A stretch of DNA of 16,799 nucleotides. Origin: Methanobacteriota archaeon (GTDB taxonomy: Archaea; Halobacteriota; Halobacteria; Halobacteriales; Halalkalicoccaceae). The position numbers and the translations under genes were made by a program. The stretch is from contig JADFQH010000026.1 in NCBI GenBank assembly GCA_022561895.1, positions 1 to 16,799 on the forward strand, in the 5' to 3' direction. Position 1 is the first letter of the stretch; each line of letters begins with the position of its first letter. Shown piece after piece: positions 7,194-13,719 of this stretch. The notes below the pieces were generated by a model. It did not search any database, was not told where the DNA came from, and worked only from the letters and a program-made list of their open reading frames with translations.

Positions 7194-8405
7194 ATGCTCG
7201 ATATTCGAGACGTCTACGCGGCGCGTGAGCGGGTCGAGCGAACCGCTCGGCATACCCCTTTGGAATACTCCCATACGTTCTCGGAGATGACCGGTGGGGA
7301 AGTCCACCTGAAACTCGAAAATTTTCAGCGAACTGGATCGTTCAAAATCCGGGGTGCGACCAACCGAATCGCGACCCTCTCCGAGGACGAAAAAGAAGCG
7401 GGCGTCGTGACCGCGAGCGCGGGCAACCACGCCCAAGGCGTCGCGCTCGCGGCGACTCGCGTGGGTGTGGATGCGATCATCGTTATGCCCGAACACGCCC
7501 CGATCTCGAAGCTCAATGCCACCCGGAGCTACGGGGCGGAGGTGCTTCTCCATGGCGAGGACTACGACGCCGCAGCCGACCGCGCCCACGAGATCGAGCG
7601 CGAGGACGGTCGGACCTACGTCCACGCCTTCGACGACGAGGCGGTGATGGCCGGGCAGGGGACGATCGGACTGGAGATCGTCGAGGACTGTCCCGAGGTC
7701 GATACCGCGATCGTCCCCATCGGCGGGGGTGGCCTCATCGCCGGGATCGCAACGGCGCTCAAAGCTCAGGAACGCGACATTCGGGTTGTTGGCGTCCAAG
7801 CGGCGGGCGCGCCGACGGTCGCGGACTCGCTCGAAAAGGGATCGATTCGAGAACGAGAAACGGTCGATACGATCGCCGACGGGATCGCCGTCGGGAAGCC
7901 CGGAAAACGCACCTTCGAAGTCATCCAAGAGCGTGTCGACGAGGTGGTGACGGTCTCGGATTCGGAGATCGCGGTCGCGCTCGCCGCGCTGCTCGAACGC
8001 TCGAAAACGCTGGTCGAAGGAGCGGGGGCGGTCCCGCTTGCGGCCCTTTTGTCTAACTCTTTCGAGTACGAAGAGGGCGAAACGATCGTTCCCGCCCTGT
8101 GTGGAGGGAACATCGATCTCAACACGCTGACGACGGTGATCATGCGCGGGCTGGTCGAAACCGGACGATACCTGAAGATTCGGACTGTGCTGAAGGACCG
8201 ACCCGGTGCATTACGACGATTAATCGACGTGATCGCAAAGAACCGCGCGAACATCTACGCGATCCAGCACGACCGAACCTCGCGGGATATGGCGATGAAC
8301 GCCGCAGAAGTGGTGATCGATCTCGAAACGCGGGGCCACGACCACGTCGAGGAGCTACTCGATGGAGTGCGCGAAGAGGGCTATGAGGTCGAGGTTCTGG
8401 TGTAG
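7194..8405 (+). CDS. ilvA: Threonine ammonia-lyase (threonine deaminase) with C-terminal ACT domain
   Basis: PLP enzyme that converts threonine to 2-oxobutanoate and ammonia, the first step toward isoleucine or threonine catabolism; 403 residues, cytoplasmic. PLP-binding K51 lies in RTGSFKIRGA, with SAGNHAQG (75-82), the phosphate-binding GGGGLIAG (177-184) and the conserved CGGNID (303-308). An ACT regulatory domain occupies about 326-403 (begins LKIRTVLKDRPGALRRLIDV), predicting allosteric control by an amino acid. A single ACT domain and about 400 residues match the short archaeal/TdcB-plus-ACT form rather than the 500-residue IlvA with two ACT-like domains. ridA follows after 31 nt. Serine is a likely side substrate. 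Confidence 0.95.
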   Translation: MLDIRDVYAARERVERTARHTPLEYSHTFSEMTGGEVHLKLENFQRTGSFKIRGATNRIATLSEDEKEAGVVTASAGNHAQGVALAATRVGVDAIIVMPEHAPISKLNATRSYGAEVLLHGEDYDAAADRAHEIEREDGRTYVHAFDDEAVMAGQGTIGLEIVEDCPEVDTAIVPIGGGGLIAGIATALKAQERDIRVVGVQAAGAPTVADSLEKGSIRERETVDTIADGIAVGKPGKRTFEVIQERVDEVVTVSDSEIAVALAALLERSKTLVEGAGAVPLAALLSNSFEYEEGETIVPALCGGNIDLNTLTTVIMRGLVETGRYLKIRTVLKDRPGALRRLIDVIAKNRANIYAIQHDRTSRDMAMNAAEVVIDLETRGHDHVEELLDGVREEGYEVEVLV

Positions 8406-8413
8406 TTTTAAGA
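8406..8413 (+). promoter_or_regulatory. TATA-like box for ridA
   Basis: TTTTAAGA starts immediately after the ilvA stop codon and is centred about 27 nt before the ridA ATG (8437), as expected for a leaderless transcript. ridA may therefore be transcribed on its own in addition to read-through from ilvA. Confidence 0.5.
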
Positions 8414-8436
8414 ACGCCCCCTTCGAGGATACGGGT

Positions 8437-8817
8437 ATGAAACGGGTTATTAGCACGTCGGAAGCTCCCGAGGCGATCGGCGCGTACAGTCAGGCAACGA
8501 GTTCGGGCGATCTCCTTTTTACGGCGGGTCAGATCCCGCTGACGCCCGATGGAGAACTCCTCGATTCCGAGTCGGTGGCCGTCCAGACGCGCCAGTGTCT
8601 CGAAAACGTCAAGGGTATCCTCGAAAGCGAGGGGCTGTCGACCCAGCACGTCCTGAAGACGACGATCTACCTCGACAGTATCGAGGATTTCGAGGAGATG
8701 AACGATGCGTACGCGGAGTACTTTACGGACAATCCGCCGGCACGGAGCGCCTTCGAGGTCGGCTCGCTCCCGAAGGGGGTCGCCCTCGAAATCGAGGCCG
8801 TCGCCACGACCGAGTGA
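8437..8817 (+). CDS. ridA: RidA family reactive imine/enamine deaminase
   Basis: Hydrolyses the unstable enamine/imine intermediates (2-aminocrotonate, 2-aminoacrylate) released by PLP dehydratases such as the preceding enzyme, protecting other PLP enzymes; 126 residues, the family length, expected trimer. Visible signature segments are EAPEAIGAYSQA (9-20), LLFTAGQIPLTPDGE (26-40), the substrate-binding R103 in PPARSAFEV, and E120 in ALEIEAVA. R103 and E120 correspond to the catalytic Arg and Glu of the family. The frame is open upstream to 8362, but the ATG at 8437 gives the canonical N-terminus and fits the TATA spacing. Its stop overlaps the next gene by one base (TGATG). Confidence 0.95.
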   Translation: MKRVISTSEAPEAIGAYSQATSSGDLLFTAGQIPLTPDGELLDSESVAVQTRQCLENVKGILESEGLSTQHVLKTTIYLDSIEDFEEMNDAYAEYFTDNPPARSAFEVGSLPKGVALEIEAVATTE

Positions 8818-9023
8818 TGGACCCGCAGGTGAAAGCGAGCCTGCTGTGGGGGCTGATCGGGGCGTTTTCGTTTCTCGTGTTGATCCAGGGGTACGAGCTG
8901 TACGCCGGCGAGCGGATCTCGTTCGGGCTGAAGTTCGTGGTTGCGGGATGCGTCGGTGGAGCGGCGGCGGGATCGACGTATCTCGCCGATCCGGTTCTCT
9001 TTGGGACGAACGGAAGGACTTAA
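8817..9023 (+). CDS. Small membrane protein coupled to ridA, function unknown
   Basis: 68 residues, starting at the ATG that shares its A with the ridA stop codon (TGATG), so translation is coupled. Two hydrophobic helices (about 8-26 and 38-59) flank a short polar loop (YAGERISFG), giving a membrane hairpin. The glycine/alanine-rich second helix (CVGGAAAGS) could pack against another helix. Its stop codon TAA falls inside the TATA-like box of the following tRNA gene. No family function is recognised. The reading frame, composition and tight coupling argue that it is real. Confidence 0.78.
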   Translation: MDPQVKASLLWGLIGAFSFLVLIQGYELYAGERISFGLKFVVAGCVGGAAAGSTYLADPVLFGTNGRT

Positions 9024-9025
9024 AC
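9019..9025 (+). promoter_or_regulatory. TATA-like box for tRNA-Ser
   Basis: CTTAAAC lies 26-32 nt before the first base of the mature tRNA and overlaps the stop codon of the preceding membrane-protein gene. The position fits archaeal tRNA promoters. Confidence 0.45.
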
Positions 9026-9050
9026 GCGGAGGGTCGGTAGATTCGTGTGA

Positions 9051-9132
9051 GCCGGGATGGCCGAACGGTAAAGCGCACGCCTGGAAAGCGTGTTCCCTTT
9101 TGGGATTCTGGGTTCAAATCCCAGTCCCGGCG
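9051..9132 (+). tRNA. tRNA-Ser (anticodon GGA)
   Basis: A complete class II tRNA can be folded by eye. The acceptor stem is GCCGGGA (9051-9057) with TCCCGGC (9125-9131), followed by discriminator G9132. The anticodon stem CACGC/GCGTG carries loop CTGGAAA, with anticodon GGA at 9083-9085 reading UCC/UCU. The variable arm (about 9093-9107) is long, as in serine tRNAs. The T stem CTGGG/CCCAG carries loop TTCAAAT. CCA is not encoded and there is no intron. In the D stem, position 12 (C9062) faces A9072, a C-A mismatch where a pair is usual. The last 21 bases recur downstream at 9246-9266. Confidence 0.96.
9112..9132 (+). repeat. Direct repeat copy 1 (tRNA-Ser 3' end; putative attachment site)
   Basis: The final 21 bases of tRNA-Ser (last base of the T stem's 5' arm, the T loop, the T stem's 3' arm and the acceptor strand with discriminator) are repeated exactly at 9246-9266. 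Bases flanking the two copies differ, so the repeat is exactly 21 bp. tRNA 3' ends are common integration targets of archaeal tyrosine-recombinase elements. Confidence 0.85.
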
Positions 9133-9245
9133 TATTTCTGCCGAACGCACGCCGCGAGCACCGCAAAGCGGTGCGAGCACGCTCGCGTGAGGCGAAATCG
9201 ACACGGCTGGATTTGAGCAGCGAACGAGCGGAGCGAAGTGAGTGA
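9133..9245 (+). other. 113-bp segment between the tRNA-end repeats, with two tandem hairpins
   Basis: This non-coding stretch holds a perfect stem GCACCGC-AAA-GCGGTGC (9158-9174), immediately overlapped by GCGAGC-AC-GCTCGC (9173-9186). A purine-rich run of GAGCG/GAAG-like words (about 9215-9245) leads into the second repeat. The first hairpin could be a processing or termination structure for the tRNA. The run resembles simple GCGAGCGGAGCG-type sequence that is frequent next to haloarchaeal tRNAs. No gene is seen. Confidence 0.6.
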
Positions 9246-9266
9246 GTTCAAATCCCAGTCCCGGCG
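9246..9266 (+). repeat. Direct repeat copy 2 (tRNA-Ser 3'-end duplicate; putative attachment scar)
   Basis: An exact 21-bp match to 9112-9132 that lacks the rest of the tRNA. It ends 2 nt before the stop codon of the leftward small gene at 9269. The pair of repeats brackets only 113 bp without an integrase, so if it marks integration the element is gone or minimal. Confidence 0.85.
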
Positions 9267-9268
9267 CG

Positions 9269-9478
9269 TTACCGAATTTTTTCGAGCGAGAGATACGAAT
9301 CTCGTTTCGCCGCGATCCATCGGCTGTCGGGCCGGCCCCGTGTGGCGTCGAACACCACGACCTCGTCGGGATCGAACCTTCCTTCCAAACCGATCCCACC
9401 GGCGTTAAACGTGTAGCGAAGCGCGAACGTCGGCCAGTCGCCGTGTTTCGACTGCCGGTCGGAGCGCGTGTTACCCAT
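9269..9478 (-). CDS. Conserved-looking small soluble protein, function unknown
   Basis: 69 residues, third gene of a leftward overlapping trio. It starts at ATG 9478, 8 nt inside the preceding small gene. The C-terminal two thirds look like a compact beta-rich fold (ALRYTFNAGGIGLEGRF, then DEVVVFDATRGRPDSRWIAA), mixed acidic and basic, with no membrane segment or metal-binding cysteines. No family is recognised. It ends 2 nt from the duplicated tRNA end. Codon use is like the neighbours, and the overlap with the upstream gene supports a real gene. Confidence 0.65.
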   Translation of the reverse strand: MGNTRSDRQSKHGDWPTFALRYTFNAGGIGLEGRFDPDEVVVFDATRGRPDSRWIAAKRDSYLSLEKIR

Positions 9479-9641
9479 TCGACTGCTCGTCGGGAAAGGA
9501 GGTTTCGAGTCGGTCGAGGAACTCGATCGCCTCCTGGAGATTCACCATCTGCTCGGCCGGCAGATCGTCGTACTCCGTGGCAGCCTCCTCCAGCAGTGTT
9601 TTTGCTGCGGCGACCCGCACGGGAAGCGACATCGAACTCAT
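9471..9641 (-). CDS. 56-residue helical protein, function unknown
   Basis: A small leftward frame from ATG 9641 to TAA 9471. The product is acidic and predicted almost wholly alpha-helical: one helix about 5-25 (PVRVAAAKTLLEEAATEY) and a second about 28-48 (PAEQMVNLQEAIEFLDRLET). The heptad-like leucine/alanine spacing suits helix pairing or a partner protein. Its ATG overlaps the stop of the 235-residue gene (ATGA), and its end overlaps the next gene, so it sits in a tightly coupled three-gene unit. A second ATG three codons in (9632) is possible. No family is recognised. Confidence 0.65.
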   Translation of the reverse strand: MSSMSLPVRVAAAKTLLEEAATEYDDLPAEQMVNLQEAIEFLDRLETSFPDEQSNG

Positions 9642-10345
9642 CGTCGCTCCCGGCGGCGACCGATCGCCTCGAAGTAGGGCGTCATGATCGCAGCGACCTG
9701 TGTTCCTTCCGAGTCGTCGTGTCGGCTATGGATCTCGATGCCGACCAGATACCGGGAAACGATATGGGTTAGGTCCGACTCGTAAAGCGAGGCTTCGGGG
9801 TCGTCCATACCGATCATGGCGTGTATCTCGTGGAGTTTTGCGGTCATCATCGGGGTTCGGTACTCCCCGCCGAGAGCGTGGCGTTTCCACGCTTCTGTCG
9901 TTTTCGCCGCGTACTGCTCGTCCATCCCGAGGATTTTGGCCCGCCGTTTCAACGACGTTTCGACGCGCCCCCATCTCGCGCGGTCGAGTCCATCGGAGCC
10001 GGTGAGTCGAGACGACAGCTCGGCCCTGTCTTTCTCCCAGAGCGCCTCGACGTAGGCGTCGGCTGCTCGCCGCGCATCGTCGGCATCGAGATGGGTGAAC
10101 TGACGCTCGTCAACGGCACTAAAGGACTCACAGGCCCGTCCGCGATCACGTTCGTCGTGAGCGAGAAACCCTCGGTGGAGTTCTTCGGCAGTTCTCTTCG
10201 CGTTCGACCCGATCGGATCGTTCGAATTCGCGGTTTTTCCATTACCGAGGAGATGTACGAAATGGGATCTCTCGCACCCGGATCGGGATGGATCGCTCGA
10301 TTCGGGAGAAGGCGGCCGGTGGGCGCTCTGTGTTTGCTGATTCAT
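9638..10345 (-). CDS. 235-residue soluble protein, function unknown; first gene of a leftward trio
   Basis: The N-terminal 60 or so residues are polar and low in complexity, with one short patch (FVHLLGNGK); the rest looks like a folded, helix-rich domain. Segments that look structured are DARRAADAYVEALWEKD, RRAKILGMDEQYAAKTTEAW and SRYLVGIEIHSRHDD; the His/Asp-rich pieces (LHEIHAM, EIHSRHDD) might bind metal, but this is speculation. No transmembrane helix or DNA-binding motif is clear. A TATA-like element TATATTA (10384-10390, leftward) lies about 40 nt upstream of ATG 10345. The stop overlaps the next ATG (ATGA). No family is recognised. Confidence 0.65.
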   Translation of the reverse strand: MNQQTQSAHRPPSPESSDPSRSGCERSHFVHLLGNGKTANSNDPIGSNAKRTAEELHRGFLAHDERDRGRACESFSAVDERQFTHLDADDARRAADAYVEALWEKDRAELSSRLTGSDGLDRARWGRVETSLKRRAKILGMDEQYAAKTTEAWKRHALGGEYRTPMMTAKLHEIHAMIGMDDPEASLYESDLTHIVSRYLVGIEIHSRHDDSEGTQVAAIMTPYFEAIGRRRERR

Positions 10346-10383
10346 GGAATGTGTTGTCCTGTATTCGAAACGATTCTATCTGC

Positions 10384-10390
10384 TAATATA
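10384..10390 (-). promoter_or_regulatory. TATA-like box for the leftward trio
   Basis: Read leftward the bases are TATATTA, about 40 nt before ATG 10345, predicting a short leader of some 12-18 nt. The intergenic stretch is shared with the rightward histidine kinase promoter. Confidence 0.4.
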
Positions 10391-10451
10391 CTCTTCCTAA
10401 CCGATATGTAACCTCGTGGATTACGGCTACGTGACCGCACTGTACTAGATT

Positions 10452-10496
10452 ATTACATTTATAATATAATAAAGTATATGTATTATCAAATGTAAT
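10452..10496 (+). promoter_or_regulatory. AT-rich 15-bp inverted repeat over the histidine kinase promoter
   Basis: ATTACATTT (10452-10460) plus ATAATA (10461-10466) is mirrored by TATTAT (10481-10486), a single extra C (10487), and AAATGTAAT (10488-10496). The 14-nt centre is entirely AT-rich and includes TATA-like sequence at the spacing expected for a leaderless start at 10499. A dimeric regulator binding here would cover the core promoter. The symmetry is directly visible; the operator role is inferred. Confidence 0.6.
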
Positions 10497-10498
10497 CG

Positions 10499-13102
10499 AT
10501 GGTAGCGAACAGATCGCATCTACTCATGGCGATTCAGGTCCTCTATCTCGGTCGCACGGCACAGACGTTAGAACGGCTACTGGCCGGAGTCGACTCGTCT
10601 CATTCGGTTTCCGTGTCCGCCGTTTCGACGGTCGAAGCGGCGATCAACTGGCTGCCGAGCGGCAAACCGGACTGTCTGGTCTGGGATATCGACTGTGAGG
10701 CGGATCCGGCGATCGAGCGACTGTTCTCGATCGCACCGGGGCTACCGGTCGTCATCCACGACGTTCGGTCGCCCCCTACGTGTCTCGACGTTTACGCTCC
10801 GTTGGTGACGCACGCAGAAGGGGAGACGCTCCTCGAGGCGGTTCACTCGGTTTCGGAACCCCGTGAGACGAACCCATCGCCACCGGAGGTTCTTCTCTCG
10901 CTTCTCGACCGGTCGGCCGACCGAATCGCACGGGTCGACCGTGAGGGGACCTACCGGTCGGTAAGCGACGGGTTGGCGGCGCTTCTCGAGAGCCCACAGT
11001 CGGCACTGGTCGGTAGCTCGGTTTCGGCGTCGGCGCTCCATGATCCGGCGACGATTCTCGAACACGGTCGCCAGTCGATCGACTCCGGAAAAATCCGACG
11101 ACATAGCGATGACGTGTATCAGTACGTTTTCGTTCCGGTCGGCAACGAGCAGTTCCAGCTCGTCGTACAGGATAGTGACTCTTCGACCGATAGCAACCGG
11201 GTCGAGCCGACGAGCGAGTTCATCGATACCGTCCTCGATCGTCTGACCGACATTTTCTTCGTGTTCGATCTACAGGGTCGATTTCTCCACTGGAACGATC
11301 GTCTCACGGAAGTCACGGGCTACACCGACGACGAGATCTCCTCGATGACGCCGATGGACTTTTTCGTCCAGGAGGATTACGAGCAGGTCAACGACGCCAT
11401 CTCGAAGATCGTCGAAGACGGAAGTGCAACCGAGATCGTCCGCATTAAAACCCGTGGTGGGCGTCTTTTGCCCTACGAATTCACCGGGTCGATGGTAACG
11501 TTCGATGATGGCTCGCCGCGATACGTCTGTGGCGTTGCGCGTGACGTTTCACAGCGACACCACTCGGAGCGAGCACTCAGAGAGCGCCAGCAGGCGCTTT
11601 CGAACCTCATTCGCAACTTACCGGGCGTCGTGTATCGGTATCAAAACGAGCCCGGTTTTCCCGTCGAGTTTATGAGCGAAGGCTGTACGGATCTGACGGG
11701 CTACGAGCGAAGCCGACTCGAATCCGGTTCGGTTTCCTGGGCGAACGACGTGATCCATCCCGAGGATCGTGAGGACGTTAGACGGGCCGTCCGTGAGGCG
11801 CTTGAAAACGGGACGCCGTATCAGACGAGCTACCGGATCAACACCGCCGAAGACGGGGTTCGCTGGGTATGGGAACAGGGTCGTGGCGTCGACGATCCCG
11901 ACGGCTCGGTCGAGTATCTCGACGGCTATCTCACCGAGATCACGGATATCGTCGAGATCGAAGAGAAACTCCGTCGCGAGAAAGCGTTCACCGACAGCGC
12001 ACTCGACGCCCAGACCGATATTTTCTACGTCTTCGCCCCGGATGGGAGTATTCTTCGCTGGAACGACCGATTCAACGAAGCGACCGGCTACACCGACGAG
12101 GAGATCGAATCGATGCATACCATCGACTTCGTCGAAGCCGACGATGTCCCGACGGTGCTCGATGCGATCGATCGGGTCACGACCCAACGCGAACCGGTTT
12201 CGATCGAAGCCACACTCGTAAGTAAGGGCGGCTCTCATACTCCCTACGAGTTCACCGGGTCGGTGATCGACGATATCGGCGATCGGATCTACGATACGAC
12301 CAACCACGACATCTACATCTGTGGAACAGGCAGGGATATCTCCCAGCGTATCACCGCAGAGCGCCAGCGAAAGGAAGCGATCAACAAGCTCGAACGTTCG
12401 AACGACGAACTCGAACGCTTTGCGTACGTCGCCTCCCACGACCTCAAAGAACCGCTGCGCATGATCCGGAGCTATCTCGATCTGATCGAACGTCGATACG
12501 AGGGGGAGCTTGACGACGACGCCGACGAGTTCATCTCCTACGCCGTCGACGGGGCAGAACGGATGCGAAAGATGATCGACGATCTACTCACGTACTCCCG
12601 CATCGGGACGGACGATATCACCGTGCAGTCGATCGACTGCAACGCCATTCTCGATCGCGTCCTCGAATCACTCCAGATCTCGATCGAGGAAACGGACGCA
12701 GAGATACGGGTCGAATCGCTTCCCACCATCGAGGGTGATCCCCAACAGCTCGGTCAGCTCTTTCAGAACCTCATCAGTAACGCGATCGCATACTCCGGGG
12801 AGCGTCCACCGGAAATCCGAATCGTGACCACCGACCTAGACGACGAATGGCGGTTTTCGATCTCGGACAACGGCGTCGGAATCGAACCCGAGCAGAGAGA
12901 TGCGGTCTTCGAGATCTTCTCTTCGGGTGCGGTCTCACAGAGCACCGGAATCGGTCTTGCGGTCTGTCAGAAGATCGTCCACCGTCACGGTGGTCGGATC
13001 TGGGTCGACTCGGAACCCAACATCGGGTCGACGTTTTACTTCGTCATTCCAAAGACCGTCCCTACACGGACGGACTCGACTGCTGACCCCCTTGATGTAT
13101 GA
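10499..13102 (+). CDS. Multi-PAS sensor histidine kinase with degenerate receiver-like N-terminus
   Basis: Signal-transducing autokinase, 867 residues, with no transmembrane helix, so a cytoplasmic sensor. The order is: a receiver-like domain (about 12-125) with D63 in CLVWDID but no acidic pair at its start and no clear conserved lysine; PAS-1 (about 130-230, divergent); PAS-2 (about 240-365); PAS-3 (about 370-490, PAS_3 type with a WVWEQGRG strand); PAS-4 (about 495-625); HisKA with phospho-acceptor H647 in YVASHDLKEPLRM; and HATPase_c with N-box QNLISNAIAY (756-765), DNGVGI (790-795) and GIGLAVCQKIV (817-827). The ATG at 10499 fits a leaderless promoter; another ATG is at 10526. No response regulator gene is adjacent, as is common in haloarchaea. 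Confidence 0.95.
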   Translation: MVANRSHLLMAIQVLYLGRTAQTLERLLAGVDSSHSVSVSAVSTVEAAINWLPSGKPDCLVWDIDCEADPAIERLFSIAPGLPVVIHDVRSPPTCLDVYAPLVTHAEGETLLEAVHSVSEPRETNPSPPEVLLSLLDRSADRIARVDREGTYRSVSDGLAALLESPQSALVGSSVSASALHDPATILEHGRQSIDSGKIRRHSDDVYQYVFVPVGNEQFQLVVQDSDSSTDSNRVEPTSEFIDTVLDRLTDIFFVFDLQGRFLHWNDRLTEVTGYTDDEISSMTPMDFFVQEDYEQVNDAISKIVEDGSATEIVRIKTRGGRLLPYEFTGSMVTFDDGSPRYVCGVARDVSQRHHSERALRERQQALSNLIRNLPGVVYRYQNEPGFPVEFMSEGCTDLTGYERSRLESGSVSWANDVIHPEDREDVRRAVREALENGTPYQTSYRINTAEDGVRWVWEQGRGVDDPDGSVEYLDGYLTEITDIVEIEEKLRREKAFTDSALDAQTDIFYVFAPDGSILRWNDRFNEATGYTDEEIESMHTIDFVEADDVPTVLDAIDRVTTQREPVSIEATLVSKGGSHTPYEFTGSVIDDIGDRIYDTTNHDIYICGTGRDISQRITAERQRKEAINKLERSNDELERFAYVASHDLKEPLRMIRSYLDLIERRYEGELDDDADEFISYAVDGAERMRKMIDDLLTYSRIGTDDITVQSIDCNAILDRVLESLQISIEETDAEIRVESLPTIEGDPQQLGQLFQNLISNAIAYSGERPPEIRIVTTDLDDEWRFSISDNGVGIEPEQRDAVFEIFSSGAVSQSTGIGLAVCQKIVHRHGGRIWVDSEPNIGSTFYFVIPKTVPTRTDSTADPLDV

Positions 13103-13358
13103 TGCTACGACCACTCTTGCTCTTTGAGGTGCTTACTGTGGGATTAATAGATGAAATGGGCTAAAACCAGTTGGCCGGAACGTTTCCAGTTCGCTTAACG
13201 TGCGCGTTATGTTGGAACTATTCCGTTCTTGCTTCGCCTGCCTCCTCCCGGTTTTGCCCGGTTCGTACCCCTCGATTTCTCTAGGCAAGGTGTAATTCCG
13301 TGAACTATCTGTTCGTTATATATCCTCCACTGGCATACAATACGATGAGGTATACTGA
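13103..13358. other. 255-nt gap between histidine kinase and PadR regulator
   Basis: No gene or RNA is recognised. A short dyad TAACG-TGCG-CGTTA and a CCCGGTT direct repeat are visible, but both are too short to interpret. A/T content is higher than in the flanking genes. The right end carries the PadR promoter. Confidence 0.5.
13317..13354 (+). promoter_or_regulatory. PadR gene promoter with ribosome-binding site and imperfect dyad
   Basis: TATATATC (from 13318) serves as a TATA-like box about 37 nt before ATG 13359. GATGAGG (13344-13350) is a good ribosome-binding sequence at 8 nt spacing, implying a short leader. TATATCCTC (13319-13327) and GAGGTATA (13347-13354) form an imperfect inverted repeat that could be an autoregulatory operator. 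Confidence 0.4.
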
Positions 13359-13673
13359 ATGCATGATTTAACAGGATTTCAGCGTGACCTGCTCTTGGTG
13401 ATCGCTGGTCTCGACGAACCGAAAGGACTCGACGTAAACGATGAACTAGAACGGTACTACGGAACCGAGATCCGTCACGGCCGCCTCTACCCGAATCTCG
13501 ATACGTTGGTCAACAAGGGGTTAGTCAAGAAAGGAAAACACGACCTGCGGACGAACAAGTACATCCTGACCGACCGAGGTGAACGAGAGATCGAAGCCCG
13601 ACTCAACTGGCAGCTCTCGTACATCCCCACCGAGATCAAAGGTCAACTCGAAGAACTGCCACAGACACAGTAA
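13359..13673 (+). CDS. PadR family winged-helix transcriptional regulator
   Basis: DNA-binding regulator, 104 residues, nearly all winged helix. The recognition helix region RHGRLYPNLDTLVNKGLVKK matches the PadR Y-x-x-L-x-x-L-x-x-x-G-L pattern, followed by the wing (HDLRTNKYILTDRGEREIEA). The C-terminal dimerisation helix is short, as in the small haloarchaeal PadR proteins. No ligand pocket is obvious. It has its own promoter and ribosome-binding site and is convergent with the phosphoesterase gene (46 nt between stops), so its target is not evident from context. PadR proteins commonly repress their own gene. Confidence 0.9.
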   Translation: MHDLTGFQRDLLLVIAGLDEPKGLDVNDELERYYGTEIRHGRLYPNLDTLVNKGLVKKGKHDLRTNKYILTDRGEREIEARLNWQLSYIPTEIKGQLEELPQTQ

Positions 13674-13719
13674 CACGACCGTCATGCAGACAGTCTCCAC
13701 CCGAGTGCGATGGGGGGGA

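Noticed and set aside
6996..7928. 310-codon leftward open frame
   Set aside because: Antisense to the well-supported threonine ammonia-lyase gene; no recognisable domain.
8362..8436. N-terminal extension of RidA
   Set aside because: The extra 25 residues overlap ilvA and do not resemble the family; ATG 8437 gives the canonical start and the right TATA spacing.
9112..9266. Two tandem tRNA genes
   Set aside because: The second copy has only the 3' 21 bases; no acceptor 5' strand, D arm or anticodon arm precedes it.
8140..9399. 419-codon leftward open frame
   Set aside because: It runs antisense through ilvA, ridA, the small membrane gene, the tRNA and the repeat region; its composition is that of a GC-rich antisense frame, rich in Arg/Ser/Pro with no motifs.
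11618..12439. 273-codon leftward open frame
   Set aside because: Antisense to the PAS region of the histidine kinase; arises from GC-rich codon structure.
13103..13358. Insertion sequence remnant in the gap after the kinase
   Set aside because: No terminal inverted repeats, target duplication or transposase fragment could be found by eye.
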